Notes under the pieces: model-generated
Seen by the model: the letters and a program-made list of their open reading frames with translations, nothing else
Databases searched by the model: none
What the model was told of the DNA's origin: nothing
Part shown: one piece after another, positions 35,076 to 44,074 of the stretch
Position numbering within the stretch: position 1 is the stretch's first letter
Layout of the letters: the number at the start of each line of letters is the position of its first letter
Translations under genes and position numbers: made by a program
DNA from: Coprococcus eutactus
GTDB lineage: Bacteria > Bacillota > Clostridia > Lachnospirales > Lachnospiraceae
Assembly: GCF_025149915.1 (NCBI RefSeq)
Contig: NZ_CP102278.1
Span: forward strand, 124,001 to 188,000
Length of the DNA: 64,000 nt
Reading direction: 5' to 3'

Positions 35076-36632
35076 ATGATATTAGATGTAAGTAATCTCA
35101 GCCATGGATTTGGCGACAGAGCAATATTTGAGAATGTGTCATTCAGGCTGCTTGCGGGCGAGCACATAGGACTTGTCGGTGCGAATGGTGAGGGCAAGTC
35201 GACATTTATGAACATAGTGACTGGAAAGCTGATGCCCGATGAGGGCACGGTGACGTGGGCGAAGAATGTCAAGGTTGGCTATCTGGACCAGCACACGGTT
35301 CTTGAGCCGGGCATGACTATAGGAGGAGTGCTGAGAGACGCATTTTCCAGATTGTTTGACATGGAAAAAAGGATAAATGAGATCTGTGACAAGCTTGCAG
35401 ATGTGGCGGATGATGAGGAGATGAATGCGTTGCTTGAGGAGATGGGACTTCTGCAGGATCTTCTGGACAGCCATGATTTCTATATAATAGATTCCAAGGT
35501 TGAGGAGGTTGCCAGGGCATTTGATCTTATGCAGCTGGGACTTGACAAGGATGTGACTGAGTTGTCTGGCGGACAGAGGACCAAAGTCCTGTTGGCTAAA
35601 CTGCTGCTTGAGAAGCCAGAGATACTTCTGCTTGACGAGCCGACAAACTATCTGGATGCCCACCATATAGAGTGGCTTAAGAGATATCTTCAGGAGTATG
35701 AGAATGCATTTATACTCATATCTCATGACATACCGTTCTTGAATTCAGTTGTAAATATTATATATCACATGGAAAACGGTCAGCTTAACAGGTATGTAGG
35801 CGACTATGACAAGTTCCAGGAGGTATATGCCGTGAAGAAATCCCAGCTTGAGGCTGCGTACAGAAAACAGCAGCAGGAGATATCTGAGCTGAAGGATTTT
35901 GTTGCGAGAAATAAGGCAAGGGTTGCCACGAGAAATATGGCTATGTCCAGACAGAAGAAGCTTGACAAGATGGATGTCATCCAGCTTGAGCGAGAGAAAC
36001 CAAAGCCTGAGTTCAACTTCAAGGAGGCTAGAACTGCCGGAAAGGTGATATTTGAGACTGATGATCTGGTGATAGGTTACAGCAAAGATAGGCCGCTTTC
36101 AAAACCGATGAATCTTCGCATGGAGCGCGGTGATAAGATTGCCATCACGGGAACAAATGGTATAGGAAAGACCACGTTCCTGAAAAGTGTTTTGGGACTT
36201 ATCCCGGCGATATCAGGCAAGGCGCAGCTTGGCGATTATCTGCATATAGGATACTTTGAACAGGAGGTCAAGCCGGGAGAAAATACCTGCCTGCAGGAGA
36301 TATGGGAAGAGTTCCCTGGATATACACAGTATGAGGTACGTGCGGCTCTTGCAAAATGTGGTCTTACTACCAAACATATTGAGAGCAAGGTGAAGGTCCT
36401 TTCGGGTGGCGAGCAGGCGAAAGTCAGACTTTGTAAGCTGATTAATTCGGAGACAAATGTCCTTCTGCTTGACGAGCCGACAAACCATCTTGACGTTGAC
36501 GCCAAGGATGAGCTCAAGCGGGCGCTCTTAGAGTACAAGGGTTCCATACTGCTGGTATGTCATGAACCGGAATTCTATGACGGTCTTGTGACAGATGTGT
36601 GGAATCTGGAGCAATATACACTCCTTAACTAG
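35076..36632 (+). CDS. ABC-F family ATPase, YbiT/YkpA-like
   Basis: 518 residues from ATG 35076 (AAGGAG upstream); the longer frame starting at 35049 lacks a site. Two ABC modules without membrane segments: Walker A GANGEGKST and GTNGIGKTT, signatures LSGGQRTK and LSGGEQAK, Walker B LLLDEPTNYLD and LLLDEPTNHLD. The linker carries a charged helical hairpin (KDFVARNKARVATRNMAMSRQ) typical of ABC-F proteins that reach the ribosomal P/E sites. The lineage resembles YbiT/YkpA rather than the Uup-like protein at 22878. It may be a translation factor or antibiotic-protection protein; a hairpin in the leader makes regulated expression possible. Its stop codon lies inside a long inverted repeat. Confidence 0.92.
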   Translation: MILDVSNLSHGFGDRAIFENVSFRLLAGEHIGLVGANGEGKSTFMNIVTGKLMPDEGTVTWAKNVKVGYLDQHTVLEPGMTIGGVLRDAFSRLFDMEKRINEICDKLADVADDEEMNALLEEMGLLQDLLDSHDFYIIDSKVEEVARAFDLMQLGLDKDVTELSGGQRTKVLLAKLLLEKPEILLLDEPTNYLDAHHIEWLKRYLQEYENAFILISHDIPFLNSVVNIIYHMENGQLNRYVGDYDKFQEVYAVKKSQLEAAYRKQQQEISELKDFVARNKARVATRNMAMSRQKKLDKMDVIQLEREKPKPEFNFKEARTAGKVIFETDDLVIGYSKDRPLSKPMNLRMERGDKIAITGTNGIGKTTFLKSVLGLIPAISGKAQLGDYLHIGYFEQEVKPGENTCLQEIWEEFPGYTQYEVRAALAKCGLTTKHIESKVKVLSGGEQAKVRLCKLINSETNVLLLDEPTNHLDVDAKDELKRALLEYKGSILLVCHEPEFYDGLVTDVWNLEQYTLLN

Positions 36633-36718
36633 GGACGCTTCTTTTGTAACGAGGAGTGTCCCCGTGTAATGAAAATATAGGACAGAGGGACGCTCCTCGT
36701 TACAAAAGAAGCGTCCCT
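36631..36718. repeat. Long inverted repeat, REP-like, overlapping the ABC-F stop codon
   Basis: Arms 36631-36662 and 36687-36718 are 32 bp each with one T/C mismatch, starting AGGGACGCTTCTTTTGTAAC and ending in its complement, around a 24-nt loop. The left arm begins on the AG of the TAG stop. Its GGGACG ends resemble clostridial REP-type repeats; no T-run follows, so it is not a typical terminator. Confidence 0.85.
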
Positions 36719-36743
36719 GATGGAATAAGGACGGAGATGTTAG

Positions 36744-38564
36744 ATGAATATACTTGAAAGCTTAAGGGATAAATTGCTTGTTGCGGACGGAGCGTTTGGA
36801 ACCTGTTATGCGGGGATGTATGGGGAGAGAGGAACTGTTGCGCCTGAACTTGCAAACATGCGCCACCCGGAGCGGGTACTTGAGATACATAAAGAGTACG
36901 TGAAGGCGGGAGCCGGAATTATAAGGACCAACACATTTGCGGCAAATACAGCGAGTCTTGATGCAGATATGGATTATGTGATTTCAAATGTGCGTGCGGC
37001 GGTAAAACTTGCGAAGCAGGCTGTGGCGGAAACTGGTGCACCTGGAATAGATCGAAAAAAGGCATACGTTGCCGGAGATATAGGTCCGATACCTGCGGAT
37101 GCCGGTCTCACGCTGAATGAGAGAGTGTCACAGTACAAGCTGCTCGGTGAGGCAATGCAGGACATGGGGGTGGATATCATCTGGTTTGAGACATTTCCTG
37201 AGTTCAATGTGCTTGAGCCTGTGGTGAAGCAACTGAAGGCAAGAAAGGATACACCAGTCATGGTGTCGTTTTGCGTGAACCAGTTTGGATATAGCAACTG
37301 CGGATTTTCAGCAAGGGCATTGCTTTCACAGGCGGCAGCGAATAGTGATGTGGACTGTGTTGGGCTCAACTGTGGAGTTGGTCCGTATCACATGCTTCAG
37401 CTCCTGAAAAAACTGGATATAGACTGTGGAAAGCCTGTATCCATAATGCCGAATGCGGGATATCCGAAGTTTACACAGAGCAGACTTGTATTCAATGACA
37501 ACAAAGAGGGGTTCATTGACAAGATACAGGATATAGCGGCATTAGGTGCAGATATCATAGGAGGGTGCTGCGGAACAAATCCTGAGTACATACGTCAGAT
37601 CAAGGAGAGTGTAAAAAAAGGAGATATCGTTAAGGCTGCAAAGGTTCATGTAGAAAAACAGCAGTTTGATAATGCACCTAAGGACAATTTCCTTAAAGGT
37701 CGTCTGAAGAGCGGTAAGGCAGCTGTAAAAAATGCCGGTGGGCATAAGCTTATAGCAGTGGAGCTTGCGCCTCCGGTGGACGTCAATGATCAGAAGCTGC
37801 TGGACGCTGCGCATATACTTAAACAGTCACATGTGGATGTTGTGACATTCCCTGATTCGCCATCAGGAAGAACCAGAGCAGATTCTATACTCATGGCGGA
37901 GAAGGTGCATAAGGAGACAGGGCTTAGAGTTATGCCTCACCTGTGCTGCCGTGATAAGAATGCCATAGCAATACGTGGAAGTGTGCTCGGCGCACAACTT
38001 AACGGCATAAAGGATTTTCTTGTCATAACAGGAGATCCTGTTCCAGTCATGTTCAGGCAGACGACCAGAAGCGTGTTTAACTTTGATTCGGTTGGAATGA
38101 TGAAGCTGCTTCAGACTATGAATGAAGAGGTATTCATCGGAGATAAGATCACCTATGGCGGGGCGATAAATCAGAACAGAATTAACACGAAGTTTGAGAT
38201 TGATCGAATAAAGAGAAAGCTGGAAGCCGGGGCTGAATTCTTTTTGTCACAGCCTGTGTTCTCCAGAGAGCAGGCACAGATACTCAGAGACATGAAGGCT
38301 GAGACAGGCGCAACAATACTTGTGGGAATCATGCCGCTTGTCAGCAGGAGAAATGCATTGTTCATGAAAAACGAGATGACCGGCATAGAGATCCCAGATG
38401 AGATCATAGAGAGATACGGTGAAAATGCCACAAGACAGGAGGGAGAGGACTGCGGTATACAAATTGCCAGAGAGATACTTGATTACACGGCGGACTTTGC
38501 GGATGGGTATTATTTTTCGTTCCCGTTCAACAGGGTACATATGCTGGCACATATCGTTGACTAA
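36744..38564 (+). CDS. Homocysteine S-methyltransferase / methylenetetrahydrofolate reductase fusion
   Basis: 606 residues combining two domains, as in Bacillus YitJ. Residues ~1-285 are a homocysteine S-methyltransferase: VADGAFGTCYAGMYG, and zinc ligands in VGLNCGVG (Cys ~210) and GGCCGTNPEYI (two Cys near 275). After a ~40-residue linker, residues ~320-606 are an MTHFR barrel: VELAPPVDVND, HLCCRDKNA, VITGDPVP and FFLSQPVFS. The protein would reduce CH2-THF to methyl-THF and make methionine. CGGAGA lies before the ATG. No cobalamin domain is present in this protein. It is free-standing behind the inverted repeat. Confidence 0.92.
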   Translation: MNILESLRDKLLVADGAFGTCYAGMYGERGTVAPELANMRHPERVLEIHKEYVKAGAGIIRTNTFAANTASLDADMDYVISNVRAAVKLAKQAVAETGAPGIDRKKAYVAGDIGPIPADAGLTLNERVSQYKLLGEAMQDMGVDIIWFETFPEFNVLEPVVKQLKARKDTPVMVSFCVNQFGYSNCGFSARALLSQAAANSDVDCVGLNCGVGPYHMLQLLKKLDIDCGKPVSIMPNAGYPKFTQSRLVFNDNKEGFIDKIQDIAALGADIIGGCCGTNPEYIRQIKESVKKGDIVKAAKVHVEKQQFDNAPKDNFLKGRLKSGKAAVKNAGGHKLIAVELAPPVDVNDQKLLDAAHILKQSHVDVVTFPDSPSGRTRADSILMAEKVHKETGLRVMPHLCCRDKNAIAIRGSVLGAQLNGIKDFLVITGDPVPVMFRQTTRSVFNFDSVGMMKLLQTMNEEVFIGDKITYGGAINQNRINTKFEIDRIKRKLEAGAEFFLSQPVFSREQAQILRDMKAETGATILVGIMPLVSRRNALFMKNEMTGIEIPDEIIERYGENATRQEGEDCGIQIAREILDYTADFADGYYFSFPFNRVHMLAHIVD

Positions 38565-38651
38565 AATATGAGTCAAGGTTATTATGGAATAAGCTGGTTT
38601 ATATGCAGTGGATAAAATACAGGATGCGCGGGTGCGCAGAAAGGAATAGAC

Positions 38652-39821
38652 ATGGATTACAATAGTTTAAGTCTTAAGATGCATGAGGAGCACAAGGGTA
38701 AGGTAGAGGTAGTGTCCAAGGTAGCAGTGAAGAACAGAGATGATCTGAGCACAGCGTATACACCGGGCGTTGCAGAGCCTTGCAGAAAGATCCGTGACAA
38801 TAAGGCTGACGTATACAAATATACATGCAAGGGCAACATGGTTGCCGTGGTATCAGATGGAACAGCAGTTCTCGGCCTTGGAGATATAGGACCTGAGGCC
38901 GCTATACCTGTAATGGAAGGAAAATCCATACTCTTCAAGGAGTTTGGTGGAGTTGACGCATTCCCTATCTGCCTTGATACAAAGGATGTGGATGAGATCG
39001 TTGAGACAGTAAAGCGCATTGCGCCTGTATTTGGAGGTATAAATCTGGAGGATATATCTGCTCCAAGATGCTTCGAGATAGAGAAAAGACTTAAGGAAGA
39101 ACTTGACATTCCTGTATTCCATGACGATCAGCATGGTACAGCTATCGTTGTGTCAGCAGGACTCATCAATGCGTTAAAGCTTGTCGGTAAGCCGTTTGGC
39201 GAGGCAGAAGTAGTTATCAACGGAGCAGGTTCAGCAGGCATATCAATATGTAAGCTTCTGCTTCAGCTCGGTATAGGTAATGTGGTCCTCGTGGACAAGC
39301 AGGGGGCTCTGTGCCCTGGACAGGACTGGATGAATCCGGCACAGGCAGAGATGGCAGAGATTACAAACAAGGACAGACAGACAGGTCCCCTTGCCGAGAT
39401 AATGAAGGGTAAGGATGTATTTGTCGGAGTTTCAGCTCCAAATATCGTGACAGCAGAGATGGTTGCATCTATGGCGGTTGATCCTATAGTATTTGCCATG
39501 GCAAACCCTACACCTGAGATCATGCCTGAGGAAGCGGCAAAGGGCGGAGTAAGAGTAATGGCGACAGGCCGTTCGGATTATCCAAATCAGATCAACAATG
39601 TTCTAGTATTTCCGGGAATATTCAGAGGTGCCCTGGATGCCAAGGCAACAGGCATAACTGAAGAGATGAAGATGGCAGCAGCCAAGGCTATCGCATCCAT
39701 TGTAACAGATGATGAGCTCAAGGAGGATTACATCATTCCTGGAGCATTTGACGAGAGGGTTGCAAAGGTCGTAGCCAAGGCTGTAGCTGACGAGGCGATA
39801 AAGCTTGGGATTACCAAGTAA
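38652..39821 (+). CDS. NAD(P)-dependent malic enzyme (oxaloacetate-decarboxylating)
   Basis: 389 residues, the short bacterial type without the phosphotransacetylase-like tail. Malic-enzyme blocks: AYTPGVAEPCRKI (catalytic Tyr), VAVVSDGTAVLGLGDIG, FHDDQHGTAIVVSAGL (metal ligands Asp-Asp) and the Rossmann loop VVINGAGSAGISICKLL. It converts malate to pyruvate and CO2 in the cytosol. The ATG follows AAAGGA. A strong terminator is 63 bp past the stop. Cofactor choice (NAD or NADP) cannot be told reliably by eye. Confidence 0.94.
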   Translation: MDYNSLSLKMHEEHKGKVEVVSKVAVKNRDDLSTAYTPGVAEPCRKIRDNKADVYKYTCKGNMVAVVSDGTAVLGLGDIGPEAAIPVMEGKSILFKEFGGVDAFPICLDTKDVDEIVETVKRIAPVFGGINLEDISAPRCFEIEKRLKEELDIPVFHDDQHGTAIVVSAGLINALKLVGKPFGEAEVVINGAGSAGISICKLLLQLGIGNVVLVDKQGALCPGQDWMNPAQAEMAEITNKDRQTGPLAEIMKGKDVFVGVSAPNIVTAEMVASMAVDPIVFAMANPTPEIMPEEAAKGGVRVMATGRSDYPNQINNVLVFPGIFRGALDAKATGITEEMKMAAAKAIASIVTDDELKEDYIIPGAFDERVAKVVAKAVADEAIKLGITK

Positions 39822-39884
39822 TATTTAGCACTTGAGATATTATGTATATAAAACAATTTAGAAAAACTAGTAAAAATATTTACT

Positions 39885-39930
39885 AAAAACCGCATCCCAT
39901 GCCGATATTCGGCATGGGATGCGGTTTTTT
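39885..39930 (+). terminator. Terminator after malic enzyme
   Basis: A 20-bp perfect stem starting AAAAACCGCATCCCATGCCG around loop ATATT, ending in six T. Confidence 0.96.
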
Positions 39931-40012
39931 GTTGCTTATATTTGTTGTAAAGTATGCTTATGTTCAGGGGAATAAAAAATAAAGGGCTTATGTTATGAAT
40001 AGGGAGGAAAAA

Positions 40013-40321
40013 GTGAATAGTATGATTATAGGGCAGCGTATTAAGTATGCGCGCAAATCGATGAATCTCACGCAGGAGGAGCTTGGAAGGCTGATGTGTA
40101 CTGACGGAAAGTATATAAGCCGTCTGGAAAGCGGAAAGAGTCTTCCAAGCCTGAAAAGACTTGTGCAATTGTCCAGGGCTTTGAAATGTACGTGTGATTA
40201 TTTTTTGTGGGATATGGATGTGCCGGAGACTGGTTCGGAGGATGTGGATATTGAGTTTGATGTAGATAATGCGGTGGATGTCATGCTCTCTGTGTACGAT
40301 TCTATAAGCAGTGGAATGTAG
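40013..40321 (+). CDS. XRE-family helix-turn-helix regulator
   Basis: About 102 residues from GTG 40013, five nt after GGGAGG; ATG 40022 or ATG 39995 are alternatives. The N-terminal ~65 residues are a Cro/CI-type HTH: GQRIKYARKSMNLTQEELG and YISRLESGKSLPSLKRLVQL. The last ~35 residues are acidic (EDVDIEFDVDNAVDVM). It lies 13 bp before the LytTR gene, so the two are probably co-expressed and act in one circuit. Target genes are unknown. Confidence 0.85.
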   Translation: MNSMIIGQRIKYARKSMNLTQEELGRLMCTDGKYISRLESGKSLPSLKRLVQLSRALKCTCDYFLWDMDVPETGSEDVDIEFDVDNAVDVMLSVYDSISSGM

Positions 40322-40334
40322 AGGGGAGTGCGGA

Positions 40335-41051
40335 ATGGCAAAGATAGCTGTGTATAGTGGAAATTCTTATTGTATGGAAGTGATCATGGGATATATAAAC
40401 AATGCCGAGACAAAATTTGGAATGAAAAATCAGACAACATACTTTGAGTCTGTGGATATGCTTGAGTGGGACATGGAGACATCGGGGATGTTCGATCTGG
40501 TCATAGTACACAGAAGCTGGGAGATTGCCGGACTGCTTAGAAGAAAATACCGGGAGATAAACCTCATGATGGTAGCACTGGGGATGAGCCGGAAAATGTA
40601 TGAAGTGCAGCCGTGCTATCAGGTGTATGAACCGATGAGTGAAACGGACTTTATGAGGGTGTTTATGTCGGCTGTCGGTGGGATTGAAAAAAGTCCGTGC
40701 TTTGTGTTCAGTACTGGATGGGTGAAATACAGACTGAACGTTCACGAGATAATGTATTTTGAGAGTGATAAGAGAAAAGTAAATATAAAAGGTTTGTATG
40801 GAGATTATAGCTTCTATGGAAATATGAGGGATCTGTCCGAACGGATAAAGAAGCTGTACACTGGATTTGTCAGGGTGCACAGTTCTTATATTGTAAATAT
40901 TGAATATGTGAGGGGATACAGCTCGAGACAGATCACACTGCTCGATGGCACCCGCATCGGTATCAATGACAAATGGCGTCCGGAAGTAATGGATAACATA
41001 GCAGAGACGGAAATGGCGTCTATCAGACATATTTCAACAATTCTATGTTGA
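40335..41051 (+). CDS. LytTR-type regulator with non-canonical receiver-like domain
   Basis: 238 residues from ATG 40335 (AGGGGAG upstream). The C-terminal ~100 residues are a LytTR DNA-binding domain: NVHEIMYFESDKRKVNI, FVRVHSSYIVNIEYVRGY and ITLLDGTRIGINDKWR. The N-terminal ~120 residues have the alternating pattern of a receiver, but where the phospho-Asp should follow the third strand it reads FDLVIVHRSWEI, so no acceptor Asp is present. It is likely phosphorylation-independent. There is no LytS-like kinase nearby; the XRE gene upstream is the probable partner. The 3' end overlaps the converging ylmH by 29 bp. Confidence 0.85.
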   Translation: MAKIAVYSGNSYCMEVIMGYINNAETKFGMKNQTTYFESVDMLEWDMETSGMFDLVIVHRSWEIAGLLRRKYREINLMMVALGMSRKMYEVQPCYQVYEPMSETDFMRVFMSAVGGIEKSPCFVFSTGWVKYRLNVHEIMYFESDKRKVNIKGLYGDYSFYGNMRDLSERIKKLYTGFVRVHSSYIVNIEYVRGYSSRQITLLDGTRIGINDKWRPEVMDNIAETEMASIRHISTILC

Positions 41052-41802
41052 GACGTCCCTTTCTGGTAACCGTTCCAGATTCTACAAATTCGTACTTACC
41101 ATACCCGCGAATGGAGAATATGTCTCCTGATTTTAGCTGGTAGCTGCTGTTTTCATATAGCCTATTGTTCAGGGTAAACTTCTTTTCTCTGAACAACAGT
41201 GAGGTGTTGCTTCTTGAGAGACCGGTGATGGTGGCGGTGACTGCATCGGCTCTTGCGGATGCGGCGATAATATGCATGGGTTTCTTCTGGAGCTGGATCT
41301 CCCCGGTGTCTTCCGGTGAACAAATGGAACATCTCATGTTGGTGTGGCGGATCCGTGTGAGACTTTCTACGATATAATCGGCGATGGACTCTGCACAGAA
41401 TATATACGCGGCGCTGTGCTTGCCAGTCTTTGAAGATTCCGCGACGAGTATGTCGCCAATCATCTCTCGTTCAATGCCCAGGTTCATAAGGGCACCAAGA
41501 AAATCACGGTGGTTCAGATCTTCAGAGAACTTGTCCTGAACGGCGGCAGCTTTGACTATAGCGATCGGAAATGTCGGTTCATAGCCACAGTCTGATTCGT
41601 TTCCGAATGCTATCATGACACGCTCGCATCCTTCCCTGCCACCGAACAGTTTGTAGCCGACAAATGAAAGCTCGTCCATATTGCTGTAGAAAACGTCAAT
41701 ATCTGCGGCACTTAAAAAATTCGTGTATGTATATCTGTTCTGCGTATATGCTGCGTTTGCAAGATCGCTTAACCTTCCCCTCAAAACTTCGTTTTCATTC
41801 AT
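41023..41802 (-). CDS. ylmH: YlmH-like S4-domain RNA-binding protein
   Basis: 259 residues from ATG 41802 (AGGAG 10 nt upstream); the frame remains open to 41943 but that part looks non-coding. An N-terminal region with FLSAADIDVFYS and RVMIAFG matches YlmH, the middle block DILVAESSKTGKHSAAYIFC is the conserved RNA-binding part, and the C-terminal ~60 residues (FTLNNRLYENSSYQLKSGDIFSIRG) form the S4 domain. In Firmicutes YlmH binds ribosomes/tRNA and has been linked to cell division operons and ribosome rescue. Here it is isolated from the usual ylm-div cluster. It converges on the LytTR gene with a 29-bp overlap. Confidence 0.88.
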   Translation of the reverse strand: MNENEVLRGRLSDLANAAYTQNRYTYTNFLSAADIDVFYSNMDELSFVGYKLFGGREGCERVMIAFGNESDCGYEPTFPIAIVKAAAVQDKFSEDLNHRDFLGALMNLGIEREMIGDILVAESSKTGKHSAAYIFCAESIADYIVESLTRIRHTNMRCSICSPEDTGEIQLQKKPMHIIAASARADAVTATITGLSRSNTSLLFREKKFTLNNRLYENSSYQLKSGDIFSIRGYGKYEFVESGTVTRKGRLNIELLKYV

Positions 41803-42168
41803 GATAGTAGATTCTCCTGTAAAATAAATATTTGCAACTATATTATAGTACGTGGGTTGATATTTTTTAACTATATTTGCAATATAAAATGACGGCGCAA
41901 TGAACAAAATGAACAATAGAATAATCATTTGCGGAAAAAACAATCATTTGACAATCAAAAACAGCAAAAAAACTATTGAAATGCTCAGCTGTTGATAATT
42001 TATTACAAAAAAAAACTTCCGTTTTATAAAATTTTGCGTATTTACAACTTGGAAGTGTTTTGATAGTATATGGGCATGACAGGGAGATAAGAAAGACGAG
42101 GTAAAACGATCAGAGATCTTCCGGTTATATAAATTTGACAATCACATATATTTTGATATACGGAGGGT

Positions 42169-42302
42169 TCCCTTAGCACGAAATTCGTAGAAATCCCTTT
42201 ATACGATGTAATGTAACCCCATAACCCCAAACCCCAAAATATAGGAATCCTCCACTCCCCCCTTCTTAATAACCTATCGCTTCGGAGATAGGTTATTTTT
42301 GT
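42169..42302 (+). ncRNA. Candidate C-rich small RNA ending in a terminator
   Basis: TTGACA (42135) and TATACG (42157) 16 bp apart suggest a start near 42169. The ~130-nt product has four runs of CCCC or more plus CCTCC and CCCCCC, the kind of motif that pairs with Shine-Dalgarno sequences, and ends in an intrinsic terminator (AATAACCTATC / GATAGGTTATT, 42269-42297, then TTTTT on the plus strand). No plus-strand gene leads into it. Its 3' end is antisense to the last codons of the gene ending at 42274. The gap 41803-42168 holds nothing else recognised. Confidence 0.45.
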
Positions 42303-43101
42303 ATGTACAGGCAAGGAGTTCCACGAATGATGCATATCCGCAGGGGTGTTTTGAAATGGAAAATGATGTCTGGGATTCCGGTGATATATCGTACACGTAT
42401 TTGCAGGCCCTCTCTATGATATCGGGCTGAATGACATCGTTCTGGTTGTTAAACAGAAGATTTCTGAAGTTTTCAAAGAATGAACAGATCTCAAGATCTG
42501 CGTAGCCTTCTCTAGCGCTTTGGGTACTTTTTATAAGATAGTTCACATAACGTATGGCATCATTTACGGTAAAACATTCTTTGCCATCTGTGAACAGGAT
42601 AGTTTCAGGTACAAAAAAATTCGAATGCGTCAATTGCTGATCATTAAGGTTCCATTCTATTCTTTGTATAGTTGGAGGGTTGAAGGGAAAGTGATTCCTG
42701 TATTGCTCAATCATAAGGATGTTGTCAGCGCAGCAGCCCTTTAGTATTGCAGCCTGCCTTTCAATTATATAACACTTAAGTTCGATGAGTAGGAAATATG
42801 CGTCCGGTAGAGAAAAGTGCTTTGTATTGTCAGGGATAAAGAAACTTTGCGTCATACATTTGAAAAAACTATCAATAGCATAATAACTATTTATAATATC
42901 AATTGCCTGGTTCAGATCAAAGTGCCTGATGAACTCTCTGGTGGCTGGTTTCAAGCGTGTAGCAGTGTTTATTCGGATTATGTAATCATCCAATATGGCA
43001 AGTTTTTCCTCGGCACCCGATACAGACCCTCCTAGAGAACTGTAATCGGTGGGGACACAGAAATTTAATGGGATGCGAGGACATAATAATGGGTCGGTCA
43101 T
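42274..43101 (-). CDS. Hypothetical protein, 275 residues
   Basis: I do not recognise the family. AAGGAG lies 8 nt before the ATG, which supports a real gene. The product is soluble, helix-rich and high in Cys, Tyr, Phe and Asn, with no signal peptide, membrane segment or enzymatic motif I can name (NQAIDIINSYYAIDSFFKCM, VNDAIRYVNYLIKS). Codon use is a little more AT-rich than in neighbouring metabolic genes. It lies between regulatory genes: ylmH downstream and an XRE-like gene divergent upstream. Its last seven codons form one arm and loop of the plus-strand terminator hairpin at 42269. Confidence 0.65.
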   Translation of the reverse strand: MTDPLLCPRIPLNFCVPTDYSSLGGSVSGAEEKLAILDDYIIRINTATRLKPATREFIRHFDLNQAIDIINSYYAIDSFFKCMTQSFFIPDNTKHFSLPDAYFLLIELKCYIIERQAAILKGCCADNILMIEQYRNHFPFNPPTIQRIEWNLNDQQLTHSNFFVPETILFTDGKECFTVNDAIRYVNYLIKSTQSAREGYADLEICSFFENFRNLLFNNQNDVIQPDIIERACKYVYDISPESQTSFSISKHPCGYASFVELLACTYKNNLSPKR

Positions 43102-43330
43102 ATATAGTCTCCTTAATGTTGAAAAATAGCTTTGTTTGTTTGTATTTTAAATACTTTATTTATCTAAATAAAATGGTAGCACTTTAACGTGATAAGTGGT
43201 AGGATATTTAATAACAGAAAATTATACTGAAAGTCTAATTACGGGGTAATTTGGCAAAAGACCAGTAAAGATGTAATTTTCGTTGGGAAAATGGTTGGAG
43301 ATTGTGAAGAAGAATGATGGGGGTGAGGTT

Positions 43331-43936
43331 ATGAGAAAGAATAGCAGACGAAACATGGCTGCAGGGACAGTGGAGAAAATCGCAGACACTATAGGCAACA
43401 ATATGAAAGATATAAGATGCAACAGCCGGTCGTCAAAGTTCACGGTCAAGTATGTAGTGTCTGAGATCAACAGGGTTCTCCCTGAAGAACTGCAGATAAC
43501 AACAGGGCTCTATTATAAATGGGAGAGTGAGGAGAGAATGCCTACGGCACGGCACATACCTGCCATAGCATACGCGTTGGGCGTTTCAGAGGCGGCATTG
43601 TTCCATTGGCAGACATTTAAGAGAGATGTTGGAATGGGCAATCAGGAGAGACTTATAGAGAGTATATGTGCTCTCAGTGACGACAAGATAAAAGAGCTTG
43701 CGTGGCTTGTTTCGGGTTGGGATGGTGACGTGAAAGCTCTGGTAGAATTTGATATGTTGTATGTGAGTATGCCAGTTGAAGACAGACGTGATGTGGCATC
43801 ACTTGGGATAAGACTCTATGATGTATGCAAAAAAGAAGATCGGTTGAGACGTGATGTACCAATGGCGGATTTCCCTTATCTTCAGCAGGTACTGAGGGAC
43901 ATGTGGGCTGATGATAAGGACAAATATAGGTGCTGA
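43331..43936 (+). CDS. XRE-like DNA-binding protein, 201 residues
   Basis: Start ATG 43331, preceded by GGGGTGAGG; the frame runs back to 43283 without a site. Residues ~10-95 hold a helix-turn-helix region: VVSEINRVLPEELQITTGLYYKWESEERMPTARHIPAIAYALGVS looks like an extended Cro/CI-type domain with a longer turn than usual. The C-terminal ~100 residues are helical with LSDDKIKELAWLVSGWDGD and a Tyr/Asp-rich end. No ligand domain is recognised. It is divergent from the unknown gene at 42274 and 138 bp before the LacI-type gene. Confidence 0.65.
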   Translation: MRKNSRRNMAAGTVEKIADTIGNNMKDIRCNSRSSKFTVKYVVSEINRVLPEELQITTGLYYKWESEERMPTARHIPAIAYALGVSEAALFHWQTFKRDVGMGNQERLIESICALSDDKIKELAWLVSGWDGDVKALVEFDMLYVSMPVEDRRDVASLGIRLYDVCKKEDRLRRDVPMADFPYLQQVLRDMWADDKDKYRC

Positions 43937-43955
43937 AAAGATTGTTAAAAATAGC

Positions 43956-44006
43956 TTGACTAAAGCTGAAAAAGCGATATGATATAATTGCGGTGCAACC
44001 GATTGC
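43956..44006 (+). promoter_or_regulatory. lacI-type gene promoter with autoregulatory operator
   Basis: TTGACT at 43956 and TATGAT at 43978 with 16-bp spacing; an overlapping TATAAT is at 43983. GCAACCGATTGC at 43995-44006 is a CG-centred LacI-family operator, just past the -10 box. Near-identical sites at 45486 and 45630 mark the downstream importer promoter. Confidence 0.7.
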
Positions 44007-44074
44007 GCACATTGGAATGGTTATAACATTTGTAATATAATAATAAATATCATTGGATAATTGAGGAGAATTGT

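Noticed and set aside
41803..41943. 47-residue hydrophobic N-terminal extension of YlmH
   Set aside because: The RBS and family alignment place the start at 41802. The upstream stretch is AT-rich non-coding sequence.
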